Assembly (NCBI RefSeq): GCF_905475465.1
Contig: NC_062259.1
Span: forward strand, 878,501-942,500
DNA: 64,000 nucleotides
Reading direction: 5' to 3'
DNA from: Pieris napi
Lineage: Eukaryota > Arthropoda > Insecta > Lepidoptera > Pieridae
Position numbers and translations under genes: made by a program. The stretch's first letter is position 1, and each line of letters starts with the position of its first letter. The notes under the pieces are model-generated. The model did no database searches, was not told where the DNA came from, and was given only the letters and a program-made list of their open reading frames with translations. This document shows, one piece after another, positions 10,901 through 22,973 of the stretch.

Positions 10901-12488
10901 TAGTGTCCCTTTGGACACTATACAAAACTTATGTGTGCGTTCTTGTCTTTTAGTGCCTGTTTTATACATATTTTATGTACAATCGGTGTGTAAAGTGTGG
11001 GCTCAGGAGGCTCATCTGAAGTTAAGTGATATCCATGGACACTCTCAATGCCAGGTGGCTTGAGATCCCGGCCTTTTAAGATTTTTTGCGCACTTTGAAG
11101 GACCCGAATTGGTTCGGAAATACCTTTCGCCTATAGACACTCAATGCCAGAAGGCTCCGAGTGACGGCCTTTTAAGAATTGGTACGCTCTTGAAGGACCC
11201 TCGGAAATACCTGTCGCCCATGGACACTTTCAATAACTCGCAAGTGCGTTGCCGGCCTTTTAAGATTTGTTACGTTCTCTGACCCGAAGTCAGTGAGCAG
11301 CTGGTTTCACATAGTGGTGGTGCCCGGTTATTATATTACCTGCAATCTGTAGCTGAACTCCGTGCCGGGTGCACATGGCATTTCCTGGTAATCTCCATGC
11401 ACGCATTGGTAGAATTTATCACATCGTGGGTGAGCGAACAGCTTCTCTATTCTATAATCTCTAGGACATCCGTTTGGGAAGACGTCTGGTGTGTTTATTG
11501 ATTCAAGTTCACATTCAGCCAACACCGCCTCAGTACATGCCTGTAAATATTTATTTATTAAGTAATCTTACCACTTCTACTACTTCTTCTACTAAAAATA
11601 AGAAAATGATAAAATACTCTCTCTCAAAAGTCCAAAATCATTTAATCAAATAGGTAACACAATGTACACTTATGCACGTCAAAAAAGAAATATACATTAA
11701 ATGCTTCTAATTTTACATTTACTGCCAGTTCTCACTCAAGCACGTACAAAGCTACAGGTGTGTCAAATGTCGATGGAACGATGTATCCCCAAGAGAAGAG
11801 AAGAATAGATAAAGAATACATCATGAAGAAGAACTACTAAGGTAGCAGAAGCTACAATAATAATTGAAGATGATGACCTCACTTCGTGAAGTGATACCGC
11901 TGCTCATAGACTAACAGTTAAAGAAGGCTCGTAAGTGCGTAGCCGGCCCTTTTTTTATAACGGGGCAAACGGGCAGGAGGCGCATGTTAAGTAATACCGC
12001 TCATGGACACTCGATGCCAGAGGACTAGCCAGTGCGTTGCCGGCCCTTTTTATATAACGGGGCAAACGGACAGAAGGCGAATGTTTAGTGATACCGCTCA
12101 TGAACACTCAATGCCAAAAGACTAGCAAGTGCATTGCCGTAATTTTTTTATAGAACAAGGGCAAGCGGGCTTATCTGATGTTAAGTGATACCGCCTATGG
12201 ACACTAACGTTGCTAGAAGGCTCGCAAGTGCGTTGCCGGCCTTTTAAAAATTGGTACGCTCTTCGTTAAGTGTATAAAATCCTAAGATATATAGAATATG
12301 TTTTACCTGAATTTCGACGGAGAAGTGAGTGTTGATAGGGCACTGGGCTTCAATCTTTCTCCCACCAGTACATATGTAAAACTTGTTGCAGCTGCTTTCG
12401 TGAGCCAATAGGTTCTGGCTGCCATATGGGCAGTCCCATTGTGGCCTAGCGTAGGCCAGACCCACCAGGCACAGTACAAGTAGCTTTA
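7963..12488 (-). CDS. Gene B: CBM14 protein with a giant Gly-Asn/Asp tract and no C-terminal CBM14
   Basis: Read on the minus strand the exons are 12488-12307, 11540-11340 and 10545-7963, giving 987 residues plus a missing start exon. The first encodes a signal peptide (KLLVLCLVGLAYARPQ) and CBM14 cysteines (WDCPYGSQNLL, ESSC, FYIC, QCP). The second begins with a short ACTEAV...ECEL segment and holds a second domain (FPNGCPRDYRIEKL, CDKFYQC, MPCAPGTEFSYRLQ). The third begins KCTWPHDADC, which closes that domain, and then runs for about 840 residues of GGN/GGD triplets to GGNL-stop. Acceptors are ag and donors gtaaaa and gtaata; introns are phase 0. Genes C and D continue past the glycine tract into another CBM14 domain; this gene stops, and a minus-strand AATAAA at 7944-7939 lies 19 bases past the stop codon, consistent with a true 3' end. 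Likely a matrix protein anchored to chitin by its N-terminal half. It is transcribed towards gene A, tail to tail. Confidence 0.82.
7966..10500 (-). repeat. Gly-Asn/Asp coding minisatellite of gene B
   Basis: About 2.5 kb of 9-18 bp units encode GGN and GGD on the minus strand (seen on the plus strand as runs of ccaccgtctccaccgttgcc). Higher-order copies are exact: the variant string ccactatctc recurs at 8741, 8981, 9410 and 9650, giving a 240-bp unit nested in a 669-bp duplication. Such arrays vary in length between individuals and are prone to mis-assembly. Confidence 0.93.
10985..11335 (-). mobile_element. LINE-derived fragment with tandem terminal units, in gene B intron
   Basis: Three successive copies of the C-terminal 110-120 bp (cctttcgcc.. 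/ cctgtcgcccatggacact..) on the minus strand, ending at the conserved gcagctggtttcacatagtg. Confidence 0.65.
11620..11745 (-). mobile_element. LINE 3' tail fragment in gene B intron
   Basis: Minus-strand tail (aataggtaacacaatgtaca, tctaattttacatttactgc). Confidence 0.62.
11925..12265 (-). mobile_element. LINE 3'-derived tandem repeat in gene B intron
   Basis: About three copies of a roughly 106-bp unit (cgttgccggccctttttata, aacggggcaaacgggcagga, aagtgataccgctcatggac) adjoining exon 12307-12488. Confidence 0.65.
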
Positions 12489-12539
12489 CTGTGGATTTAG
12501 ACAAAAATTTACTTTAGCAAGATTTCTTTGGACCTTGGA

Positions 12540-14760
12540 CTATGGTATCAGTTTGGTGGCGGATTATGGTTTATTTTTAGTGACAATATCCGCATTCCAA
12601 ATTCAAATTACATCGAATCCCTTGAGTAGACGAAAGAAGTTATGATTTCACGCGCTTTTACTACAGTTTGAATTGGTCCGCACGGAATTTTTTTTGAAAG
12701 CCATGGCCTCTTCATACAGTATCGATCTCTTTGGTTATTAAAACATTTTCTAACAATATCTACATTCCAAATTCAATATTAATAATTTTTCATATTTATA
12801 ATTGGTACGCGTGTATTATTTCTTGACTGCCAGTATCATGATATAATGACGATCTCTTTGGACATTGAATATTAAAAACAATGTTAACACGTTCCAAATT
12901 CAAATAACTTTTAAACCCAGACCATTGATGAGAATGCGTTTCGCGCCTTTGTCTTTTATATTTTTAATTGGTCCGCGTGTTCTATTTATTGACTGCCAGT
13001 AACCTCTTTATACAGTTTCAACCACTTTTGTAATAGAAACATACAACAATAATCACCTTCCAAATTCAAATAATCCCTACCAATTAAGAACAAAAGAAAT
13101 AATGCGTTTAATTTGTCATATTTTTTTATTGGTCCGCGTGTTCTATTTATAGACTGCCAGTAACCTCTTTATACAATATCGATTTCTTTGGCTATTAAAA
13201 CATTTACTAACAATATGCTCATTCCAAATTCAAATAACTAACCATCGCTACTGACATTTAGGAACAAAATAGAAAATGAGTTTCGCGCGTTTTGAGTTTT
13301 ACGGTTTTTGATTGCTCCAATACCGCTCTATTTGGTTATTGAAACATTTGCTAATAATGTCTACATACGAAATTCAAATATTTATGTTTACATTCCATTA
13401 ATTGGTCCGCATTTTTTCAGCCTTTGGTTATTGAAAGATTTGAATTTGGAATATGTTTAAACATTAAAAACAAATTCAAATTTATAAACTTTTTTAAATT
13501 ATTTTATTAGATCTAAATAATAAAATATATTTAACATTTGATATAGTACTTACCTATCATGTTTCCAATCAATTCCTTCGATTTTTAATTAAGACTGCTA
13601 CTAGTTAACCAATTATTTATATTTGATTTAATTAATGATAATGGTTGATAACATTTTATTTTAACCGATAATCTTTGAAACAATGAGTGATAAATAGTAG
13701 ACAAAAGATTCAAATTAAAGATAAACATGTAATTTTTTTATATAACAAAAGAGCTCCCTTTTGTTATAAACCAGGGGGCAAACGGGCAGGAGACTTACCT
13801 GATGCTAAGTGCTATCGCCCATGGACACTTAATGCAAGAGGGCTCACGAGTGAGCTACCGGCCTTTTTTATACAAAGGGGCAAACGTTAGCAGGCAGGCG
13901 GGATCTTAAGGGATAATTTTGGCATATTGGCAAAATTGGCATATAACTAGCATATATGACGTTTGCCCATTCAATAAAAAAGGTATTTTTATTAATATAC
14001 TACAAACGCTTTACGTAACATGAATGCGTATGATTTTTATCAAAGCTGATCTTTATCTATGATAAAGTTATTAGAAAAACTAATAAATACAAATCTAAAA
14101 TCTAATAATAATTGCAAATTGATTATTTCATATCAAATTCAAATACCTTTTAAATTGATACAAGTAACATAGGGCACATTCAATCATAAAAAAACAATTT
14201 TCCTATATAATACTTGGAGCATGGACTTACTTGATTAGGTTCAAAGAAGGTGGGCTTTGCCATCGCATCTTGAGCCACGCACTTAATTTCAACTGAGCGC
14301 GAAAAAAGAAAGCGATTCGCGCGTTTTTTTGTCATATTTTTAATTGGGTGTACGATTTATTGACTGCCAGTATCATCATATAATGTCGAACTCTTTGGTT
14401 ATTGAAAATTAAATACAGTATTAACACGTTCCAAATTCAAACAACTTTTAAACCCAGACCATTGATAGGAACAGTAGAGAGAATACGTTTCGCGCGTATT
14501 TATTGCCTACGTGAACTTATTGACTGCCAGTATTTTTTTGATACATTTCCGATCTACTTGGTAATTGAAACATTTAGTAACAATGTTCACATTCTAAATT
14601 CAAATAAATTTTGATCCCTACGTATTTATAGGAACAGAAGAATGTAAGCGTTTCGCGCGTTTTTATTTTTCCAGTTTTTTTTTTAATTTTCAGATTTTTT
14701 TGACAGCCAGTAACATTTTCATACCATAACGATCTCCTAAGTACACATTCCAAATTTAAA
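12540..14760 (+). repeat. Diverged 155-180-bp tandem repeat upstream of gene B
   Basis: Units carry, in order, a ttggtccgcgtgttctattt-like block, ttgactgccagtaacctctt, atctctttggttattaaaac, acattccaaattcaaataa and a gcgtttcgcgcgtttt block. Copies lie at about 12540-13500 and 14290-14760, separated by LINE and AT-rich DNA. Two inverted copies are at 15640-15900. Confidence 0.75.
13765..13905 (-). mobile_element. LINE 3' fragment
   Basis: A single unit of the same family (gggggcaaacgggcaggaga, gctaccggccttttttatac). Confidence 0.6.
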
Positions 14761-14951
14761 TATTTTTTCTCAGGCCTTACGTTACGTAGGTCTTTTTTTA
14801 CCGATACAATCGTATCAAGGGCCTCAATTATCTAACACATGTTTAATTATTATTATTAATAATTTGTTACACCCATACACATTGTATATTAAACAAAGAA
14901 ATAATACATTTATTTAATTCATTATTTACTTTCTATTAATTATATATAATA

Positions 14952-15383
14952 CTAGCTGGCCTGGCGAACATCGTACCGCCTAACAGTCGATTCTTTATTT
15001 TTTTTAAATACTTATTCTGCAATTCGGGACACCGGTCTAGCTAGTAAGATAAAAAAAAAAAGAAAGTTGATAATACAACAAATACATTATGTCAAAAAAT
15101 AAAAATTTACCTTCCCGGAACCCCTCCACTAACACTTGAACTGTATGATATTGTATTAAAGTTCAAATTGCCTTTAAATATTATTACGAATATTTTGTAT
15201 GGGAATATAGAAAAGTGTTGTTTTTAGACTTTTTCACTCAAATTTTTTTAATTTTTCTCTCTATAAGAACCATCCTCGTACTTCAAGGAATATTATAAAA
15301 AAAGAATCAGACAAATCGGTCAAGCCGTTTTCATGTTATATCGTGACAACGGAAAACGGGTTTCATTTTTATATATATATAGA
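14952..15383 (-). mobile_element. Helitron-like element (432 bp), exact termini
   Basis: On the minus strand it begins A|TCTATATATATATAAAAATG and ends with CTAG|T after tacgatgttcgccaggccag. These ends are typical of lepidopteran Helitrons. No Rep/helicase coding sequence is present. Confidence 0.82.
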
Positions 15384-15639
15384 TATGCCCAAAAAAATTA
15401 TTCTATATTAATCCTAATTCGTGTTTTTTGAAGTCGGTTAAAAGGCTCAAGGTCTAAGATATAATGTAAGGTTAAAAGCGCATGACACTCGTATATCAAA
15501 AACAAATTTTCCCTATCATACATAACATATTAGTCACTATTATTGTCAGTCTACGTGAATGTTTAATCCTTAAAGTCTAGGTATTTTATAATATTGCTCG
15601 TATGTTTTTCAAATAGAAGAAAATGATATTATTTTTCAA

Positions 15640-15905
15640 CGAAACGCATTCTTCAATCTTTTGGGATTGAAAGTGATTTGAATTTAGAACTTGAACATTG
15701 TTCTATATCCAAAGAGTTCGATATTGTAGAGGTTACTGGCAGTCCATAAATAGCCCAGGCGGACCAATTAAAAAGGATAACAATAAAAAAGCGCGAAGCG
15801 CATTCGAGTTTTAAATCTGGAATGTGGATATACTTACTAAATATTACTATAACCAAAGAGTTCAATATTATAGAGGTTACTGGCAGTCAATACATAGTAA
15901 CCTTA
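15640..15905 (-). repeat. Inverted copies of the 155-180-bp repeat
   Basis: gaggttactggcagtccata at 15730 and gaggttactggcagtcaata at 15872, with aaagcgcgaagcgcatt between, mirror the units at 12540-14760. Confidence 0.7.
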
Positions 15906-16439
15906 TTACCCAAGATGTTCATAGTCATCCTTCAGACCGGCAATGGGAAAGGAATGTAAGTTGATTCGAGTTATTTGAGCAGCCAACGTTTTGCAGACGA
16001 TAAAATATTATTTTCGGAAACGCCAAATGAACTACAACACTTGGTAGGTGATCTAAATACTTAGACCAGCAAAAAAGGAGGACTTTCGAACAGCAATCGT
16101 TCAAGCTTATCTTAGGATACAAGTTTCATTCTTAAGTCTTAAGGACACAAAAAGGAACAGGTATTTGTGCTTAATTTCTTAAAAGCCCCCACTTAAACTG
16201 AAAAAGAAGGTGGATTCGTGCTTACGCATGGGGCACAAAATTGGATGTTCCGAAACAAAACGATAGCCAAAATACATTGAGTATTCTTGGAATTGGATGA
16301 TTGTTTGTAACAATGACTAAAATTCTTTTGTAATTATTTGAATTCCAATTAAAGTGTTTTTGAGTAGTGAATCAACATTATCGCTATCATTCTTTCGGCC
16401 TAAGATAGTGTGATATTAAAAAATAATCTGGATGTTTTT
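15906..16439. other. Unassigned AT-rich interval
   Basis: No supported gene or delimited element seen; open frames are short and without family motifs. Confidence 0.4.
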
Positions 16440-16648
16440 GAAGTTATACTTCATTTGGCGCGTTAGGGAAAAATGACGAGAGTAAATTTTTCCGATGCGC
16501 GCGCACATCATCACAAAAAACCGACACCCTGAAGTTAGCTATAGTCAACATTTTAGTTTTTTGTATTGTCAGTGTCGTTTTGTCTACAAACGTCGAATAA
16601 AATTGTTGAAAAGATTTTTATCTTGTTACGCCAAAGAAGTATAACTTC
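16440..16648. mobile_element. MITE with 20-bp TIRs
   Basis: The left end gaagttatacttcatttggc is inverted at the right end as gccaaagaagtataacttc; total about 209 bp. A 3' fragment of the same family (gttacgccaaagaagtacaa) is at 18165-18195. Confidence 0.72.
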
Positions 16649-16679
16649 TAACAAACGTTTTTTATAGAACATTAGACGC

Positions 16680-16930
16680 GCACTTTGAATTATGCGATAA
16701 CCGCCGCATGCGCACCTGCAACGGCAAGGGCTAGCGGATGTATTGCCGTATTTTCAGGGACTGGTACTCTGTTTTCTTGAAGGCTAAGTGGTATAGGAAA
16801 AACCTCGACTGTGCAAAAAAACACAATGGTGCAAGGCAGAGAGTGTCCCTAAAAGCGCCGTGTTGGTTGTGGAACGTCAGGCACAGGTGGAATGGATGTA
16901 ATTTCGCCTTCACCCTCGACGACGGATGAT
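16680..16930 (-). mobile_element. Decayed LINE-like ORF fragment
   Basis: The minus frame includes FKKTEYQSLKIRQYIR after FLYHLA, a pattern like the C-terminus of LINE ORF2 proteins but diverged from the main family here. Low certainty. Confidence 0.35.
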
Positions 16931-17266
16931 GGAATTCTTAAAAGGATGGTGTTTGGCGAATTCCCTACAATGAAGAACTTTATAACATCCTTCAGTATAA
17001 CGTAGTAACGATTATCATCCTTGATGACTTAGGTGTCCGGGCACATATATCTTCCAACTTAAGTCTATCAACAAAGAATAGGCCAGCCAGTGGACTATTT
17101 AATTTTATATGTAATAAAATAAAAATAAAAATAAAATAAAAATAAAAAAGCCTTTTATTTCCAGTATTATATAAGTTTACACTTTTTACAATTTATTTTT
17201 AGTGTTAGTTCATGTTATTAATCTATATTAGTTAAAAATATATACATATATATTCCTTTTAAATAC

Positions 17267-17395
17267 TTAATCTACTGGAACCCCAAGTTGGGTGTAGGCC
17301 TCCTCCAGTGACGCCCATTTATCTCTGTCCTCGGCCACTTCACTCCAATTTCGACCAGCTATCGCTTTAATGCCGTCTTCCCATCGCGTAATAGG
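17267..17395 (-). mobile_element. RTE-type LINE ORF2 C-terminus
   Basis: The minus frame reads ITRWEDGIKAIAGRNWSEVA, then EDRDKWASLEEAYTQLG and a stop. RW.D.I...AG..W..VA.DR..W..LEEA is the standard end of RTE-like and related LINE polyproteins. Only about 42 codons remain. Confidence 0.65.
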
Positions 17396-17399
17396 TATA

Positions 17400-17700
17400 T
17401 GTAATATCAGAATTATATATATGTAGTGTATGTACTTGGTAACTAAATAAATGAGAGCCCTACAGATGTACCCTAACACAATAGTACGAAGAGTTTTCGT
17501 AGTTAAATGTATTATGTATTCCATCTCTGGCTATATTTTCAGTGTAACTGTTTGTTATTATATATAATTTATGTTAGCTGTAGGATTACGAAATAAATAA
17601 ATAAATAGCACCAAGAGACCTAAGGTAACAGACGGACTTCTGATCAGAGCTTCTAGGTGGTGGGATTTCAAAGCTATCGGGCTCACGATATTTGTCTTCC
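17400..17700 (-). repeat. Dispersed repeat family (ggtctcttggtgctatctac)
   Basis: Minus-strand copy of a non-coding repeat also seen at 44330-44600, 53590-53905 and 57750-58560. It contains ccctacagatgtaccctaac and accaagagacctaaggtaac. Class unknown. Confidence 0.55.
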
Positions 17701-19770
17701 CCAATTCGAGAGCCTGACAGAGCAATATTCAAATCACCTATTCAGACTAGATTCTTTGAAGCTGTCGGTGTAAGTCACATTCAGCTATAGAAATTTGGGA
17801 CCCCATCAGCGGATCCTCAAATGAAAAGAACAATGAAAAATAAGTCGGCAAAATTGCTTTCATTTTTAACAATAGGATCTTTATTTTATTTATCTTTAAG
17901 ATAAGATTGAAATACAGAAGCAAAATTAATTAAATTAAATTTGTTATTCATAAATATATCATATATTATCGTTTAATCAGAATGAATTGCTTTTTATCAA
18001 AGAAAAAACAGTTTCGCAGTTAGGTTCTTTTCCTGACGTATTTTATTGACGATATCATGAAGAGTGATAGTGGTATTTTCCGTCCCATTGCTATTCTCCA
18101 TAAACAGATTTTAAGCAACCAGGAGTAAATCCGATACAGACAAAGCGACTTTTATATGTTGATATCTTGTTACGCCAAAGAAGTACAACTTTTAACGCGT
18201 GTACATAAGTAAACACACGTTTTTTTACAGGAAAAGGAATATCGACGAAACCCAACTACGTAAGTTGTGGAAGCACTCATACATATCCACAATAAATTGC
18301 AGCAAAAAGAATCAGCAAATTTAGTTTTTATCCACCCAATAAAACAAAAACAAAAAATATCTACTTATTTACAATTATTCTTATTTTTAACTTTTAATTT
18401 TATTTTATTTAATATACACCCTTACACACGATTTTCATTACTCACACTGCTAACTTTATTATTATTATTTTCTACTTAGTATTATTATTATTCTTTTTAT
18501 TATTTTTCTTTGCTACTGAGGCGCAAACTAGCTGATGTGGTCTCTGGCAGAATGACCAGCGCTGTGGAACTTTTTGCTCCTCAGGATAATGCTGAGCCAG
18601 GGCCAATTACAACCACAGTACACACACATTGCACACTGGAAGCGAACCGAATGGCAAAAGGGAATTTTTAATTTTTATTGTTTTTGATATGTCTTATGTT
18701 ATTTTTTCTTTAAGTATTGTTATTTTGTGTGTTTATGTGTGTGTGTTTTCGTTTGTAATAAATGTTATGTCTATGTCAAATGGATTACTTGAAAACGTTA
18801 TAAGACAAAAAAAATGCCGATGTTCAGGTCCGTTGGTTTAGTTCAGTTCCTACTTGAGGGACCTTCTATCTCCAGTTATTACGTAATTTAACGTAACATC
18901 TTATTGAACATATCAATATTAAAAATCTTTTGTTTTATAGAAATACATTGACTAGGCCATCAAAACCATAACTTATAAAAAAAACAATTCTCGCAATTCA
19001 GATCTTCTATCATAAAGTTGAGATCCAATATATACCAAGTCGGTTAATTCAGTTCCTACTTAATAGAATTTCTGTCTTAAGTTATCACTTAATTAGCTAA
19101 CCTAACAACATCTTATAGTGATCATATCATTTTAAATAAATAGATTGACTTGACTTGTTTATGCAATAGGAGTATTTAGAAAATAGGACCAAAACTGCAA
19201 AATATTTTAGATTTTCTTTGAATTACACACTGACCACTAATTGAATTATAAATTTGAAGCTTCTATATCTGCTAGAAGTGCCTGAGAGTATGATGGAACG
19301 ATGGGTCTGTCCATCAGTGAGTGAGAAAATTAAAAAGCTTTGACTGTTTATAATTCTTAAACTACTGGATCAAATTGAATGAAATTTCAAATATACCGTG
19401 CTTCTAGTATGTCTTCTCGATTACGCTATTTCCACTCACAACGAAGTTATAAGGGGTTCGAAAAGCCTGACCTCTTTCGAGAAAAGGATTTTGGACTTGT
19501 TTGCACGACTTGGCCATCAATAACATAACTTATAAAAAAACTTAAAGAAGACTTACGTTTTCTGTTTCATGTAATTTAGTATATATAAGTGATTTCCTTT
19601 ATAATATGTGTAAGTGTAGATTACGTATATCTTATATATATATAGAAGGCATACTAAAGAAACACACTGACACAGAGAACACACGACATACAAAAATACA
19701 CTGCATCATGTACAATTATATAAACAGTACAATTATAAAAGAGAAATTAAAAATTAAAAAATATTTAAAA
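17700..19770. other. AT-rich intergenic interval with repeat debris
   Basis: Contains a MITE fragment at 18165-18195, a GC-richer dispersed piece at 18510-18660 (gaggcgcaaactagc) and unassigned sequence. No supported gene. Confidence 0.4.
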
Positions 19771-19995
19771 AGTTTGGTCCCTGTGACAGTGTACCGTTAG
19801 CGCTTGCATTTCCTCGCTGTATTGCGATACTTATTCGTTAAGGAAAGCACCAGCTCTGGGGTCAACGTTACTAGGTGCCAACTTAAATCTTTAATTAGCG
19901 CCTGTGCACTTGAATCCCACGGCCCAAGAGTCTCTACTACCATCGGAATAAAATCGAAGTTGGAGGAAAGACTCTTATATTTGTGCCTATAGATA
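19770..19995 (+). repeat. Dispersed repeat family (tcgctgtattgcgatactta)
   Basis: Shared with 155-240, 25365-25555, 37950-38095 (minus) and 38110-38290 (minus). Includes attcgttaaggaaagcacca and cacggcccaagagtctcta. Non-coding; class unknown. Confidence 0.6.
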
Positions 19996-20017
19996 AATAG
20001 ACATCAAGAGAATTTGA

Positions 20018-20272
20018 CGGCTCATTGCTCTAGTGGTTAGTACCCCTGACTGCGAATCCATGGGTCCCGAGTTCGATCCCCGGTTGAGACAAACATCGAT
20101 GTGATGAGCATTTGATGTTGTGTGCTTAGGTCTTGGGTGTTTATATATGTATTTATATGTCTATCTATCTATAAAATGTATGTATATCCGTTGCTTAGTA
20201 CCCATAACACAAGCTTCACCAGCTTAGCATGGGACTAGGTCAATTGGTGTGAATTGTCCATAAAAAAAGAAA
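20018..20272 (+). mobile_element. Second tRNA-derived SINE family
   Basis: Head tctagtggttagtacccctg with B-box gagttcgatccccgg, body with ctatctatctataa microsatellite-like stretch, and end caattggtgtgaattgtcca followed by an A-rich run. A minus copy is at 38545-38808. Confidence 0.8.
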
Positions 20273-20434
20273 AAAAAAAGAGAAAGAATCGTCGGTGAAC
20301 CCTATTGAGGAAGACAATTAATCATACTATAAAAATTATATCGAATGTATGACTGCTATAATCGTTGTATCACTCTCGAAGGTATTGAATAATCAAAACA
20401 AATTCTATAAAAAATATTTTTTCTGTTACCCTAC

Positions 20435-20560
20435 CAATAAAATACTTCTAATTTTACATTTACTGCCAGTTCCTAAATCAAGGGCGTAGAACGGAACAGA
20501 AGAACTGGCAATAAACTCTCGGCCGCTCTTTTGATGCGCCAAATTTTTGTTTTCCACATG
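20435..20560 (-). mobile_element. LINE 3' tail fragment
   Basis: Contains ttctaattttacatttactg, agaagaactggcaataaact and ctttt.gatgcgccaa of the second LINE family. Confidence 0.6.
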
Positions 20561-20619
20561 ACATCTTACGTAATATGTGATGCACACCAAGAATTTTGGT
20601 GACAAGGTAAGTCGGTACA

Positions 20620-21000
20620 TCACTCCAGGTAATTGCAATTGTATAAAGCGTAAATTCGGCTCCACATCCTCTTCCTCCTCCACGGAGTACTGTACCTCTG
20701 GGCGGGAGCTCCCCAGCATCAGCACCTTCCAATTGAGCGTATATAACGAAGAGCGATTCGAATCGTCGGTGACCAGTCACTTTACGAGCGGCTTGATCCC
20801 TTGGTGTTGCGTAGAGATGTAGCATCACTGTGGATTTAACATGGAGAGTGTTCAGAGAACTTGTTTGGATCAGCTAAGTTTCATCAGACGAAGCATATGA
20901 AATTCCACCCGCATCACCTCGACGTCTTTCAAAACTGAGCGTTTTTTAAGTTTTTGGTTAAAATGACATCATGTGAGCCTCCTGCCCATGTTCTATAAAA
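20620..21000 (+). mobile_element. LINE ORF2 fragment (RT thumb to C-terminus), decayed
   Basis: The plus frame reads, with several stops, LWAGAPQHQHLPIERI, RRAIRIVGDQSLYERLDPL, LRRDVASLW, HGECSENLFG and FHPHHLDV. These are the usual consecutive motifs of a LINE reverse-transcriptase C-terminal half. Confidence 0.72.
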
Positions 21001-21109
21001 AAATCCAGCAGCATCATGAGAACGTCAGGGATGTAAGTCAAATATGATATATCGCAAAAAAAATATGCATTTTGGACATTATGAATAAAAAGGGCATTCG
21101 TCGCAGCTC

Positions 21110-21300
21110 ACTTCCATATTGTGGGTGCGTTGCTGACCTTTGATGGAGGAGTACACTCTTACATTGAACAGCTGGAGGTCGTATCTCTCAGGAAGAGTCC
21201 CACCAGTTGATTCCACAGTTCGCTAGTTCGCAAAAGAAAGTGTTTTGCGAAGCGGACTGTGGAAGCCATCCATCAAGGTGATGCTGATTATAATTACCAT
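21110..21300 (+). repeat. Dispersed repeat, copy 1
   Basis: ggagtacactcttac, gaacagctggaggtcgtatc and ccatcaaggtgatg are shared with 50725-50880. Probably a LINE 3' region; class not determined. Confidence 0.5.
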
Positions 21301-21554
21301 GAACACTGAATTGAAACAGGAAGGATTAATAAAAAAGATATAATCATATCAATGCATTTATCATAATCAGTATATATAGTATATATATTAGCGTTGATTA
21401 TACTTTAATCAGTACGAAAGTTAATTAAACAGAAGAGTGTTGTAATCGAAATAAATTCGCGTCAAATCGGACGCTATGATAAGTGAGTATATTTTTTAAA
21501 TAAGTAATTGTTTAATAATTAATAGCGGTATACCTTTGCTGCCGACTGGAATCT

Positions 21555-21785
21555 TTTTAGGTCTGGGCTTCAGATTTCTGTATCTGTTTCATTAACTTAT
21601 AGGCAAGTAGGTGATCAGCCTCCTGTGACACACGCCGTCGTGTTGGGTATAAGGTACGATTCCTCACGATGTTTTCCTTCGTACGAGGGAATGTTAAATG
21701 CGGACATAGTCCATTGGTGCAGCTAGGTATCGAACCTTAGGGATGAGAGTCGCACGCTGAAGCCACTAGGCCAACACTGTTCTGC
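21555..21785 (-). mobile_element. tRNA-derived SINE (same family)
   Basis: Minus-strand copy from gtgttggcctagtggcttca at the right to gtctgggcttcagatttctg at the left, with gcacacgccgtcgtg in the middle. Confidence 0.75.
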
Positions 21786-22064
21786 CGGAAGTTAGCTTTT
21801 CAAATTTTTATTTTTATTTTTATGTAAGTCTTTATCTTGAAATCAGTCAGCTAGACTATGAGCAGATGTGTTGAGAGCTGTTAGGCGTTCAAACTTCAAA
21901 GCAAAATCTCCATCGAAACTGCTCCTCTCTTTCAACCGTGTCTAATGTCTATCAAGACTTAGGATTTGTCGCCTTTTAAGTCTATTTATTAGGTCCGGTA
22001 TGGTTAAAAGTTTTTCAAATATGATATTGAAGTTAGCTGCTATTTATTATATTTTAAAATGAGA

Positions 22065-22215
22065 GCAGTGTTGGCCTGCTTTGCATGGCCGTGGGACTGT
22101 TTCTGGGGTCGTGGGTTCGATCCCCATCTGTGCCTCAATAGACTGTGTGTGCGCTGTTAACATTCGCTCGAACGGTGAAGGAAAGCATCGTGAGGAAACC
22201 GGCTTGCCATAGTTT
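22065..22215 (+). mobile_element. tRNA-derived SINE, 5' part only
   Basis: tRNA-like head with a well-preserved B-box (gggttcgatcccc), then the family body to accggcttgccat, where it stops. Confidence 0.7.
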
Positions 22216-22439
22216 AATATCCTGAAAACTGTCAGAACTCAGACCTTTCTGAACCTCTAGTGACTATAATCACTGCAATGACACTGAAACACGCTAATGA
22301 AGTTATTCCGGCTAAGGATATTTAGAACTTCTCAACATTGGCAACTGTCTTCAGACCAGGTAGTGGTTAGACTGTTTGAGGATCCTCAGGGTTGGAAGAA
22401 CAGAACATCCTTCCTCCACCTTGTTCTGTGTCGTTTAAA

Positions 22440-22770
22440 CCGTAAAATTATTTAATCATCAACGACCAATCCATTTCCGAGCGGCTTCATCCTTTGGGGT
22501 TGCGTAGAGATGCGGGATCTCTCTGCATCTTCTACTGAGTTCTTAGTTTCATCATCGGACGTCGAGGCATGAAATTCCACCCCTATGACATCGACGTCCC
22601 TTCCACAACTGAGCGTTTATAAGGCAGTTTATGCTCCACAACTATGTGGAACCAGTTGCTTGCTGGTTTCCGAAAAAATCCGACTAAGGGTCCTTCTAGA
22701 AAAGAGCTTGCCAATTCTTAGAGAGCCTTCTGGCATTCATAGTGTCCAGCACTCTCCTGCTCGATTGCCC
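22440..22770 (+). mobile_element. LINE ORF2 C-terminal fragment
   Basis: Contains gagcggcttcatcctttggg, atgaaattccacccc and aaaagagcttgccaattc of the main family, with frameshifts. Confidence 0.65.
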
Positions 22771-22973
22771 CTGAAAAAATTGAACTTTGTTTTTTTTAAT
22801 TCATAATTATTACTCAGAAGCGGTAATTAAATATTATCTACATTTTAGCTACTTAATTATTATCGGTAGTGCAGAGATAACAGGCCATTTCCTAAATGTA
22901 ATCTTATGATTCAAATTCACGTATTTTTTATTGCGCAATGACGAAAAGTGATTTGTCAGCTATGCTTCATCTC

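Noticed and set aside
20018..20110. Possible tRNA gene
   Set aside because: A- and B-box-like words are present but no acceptor stem closes and the sequence continues as a SINE with a second copy at 38545.
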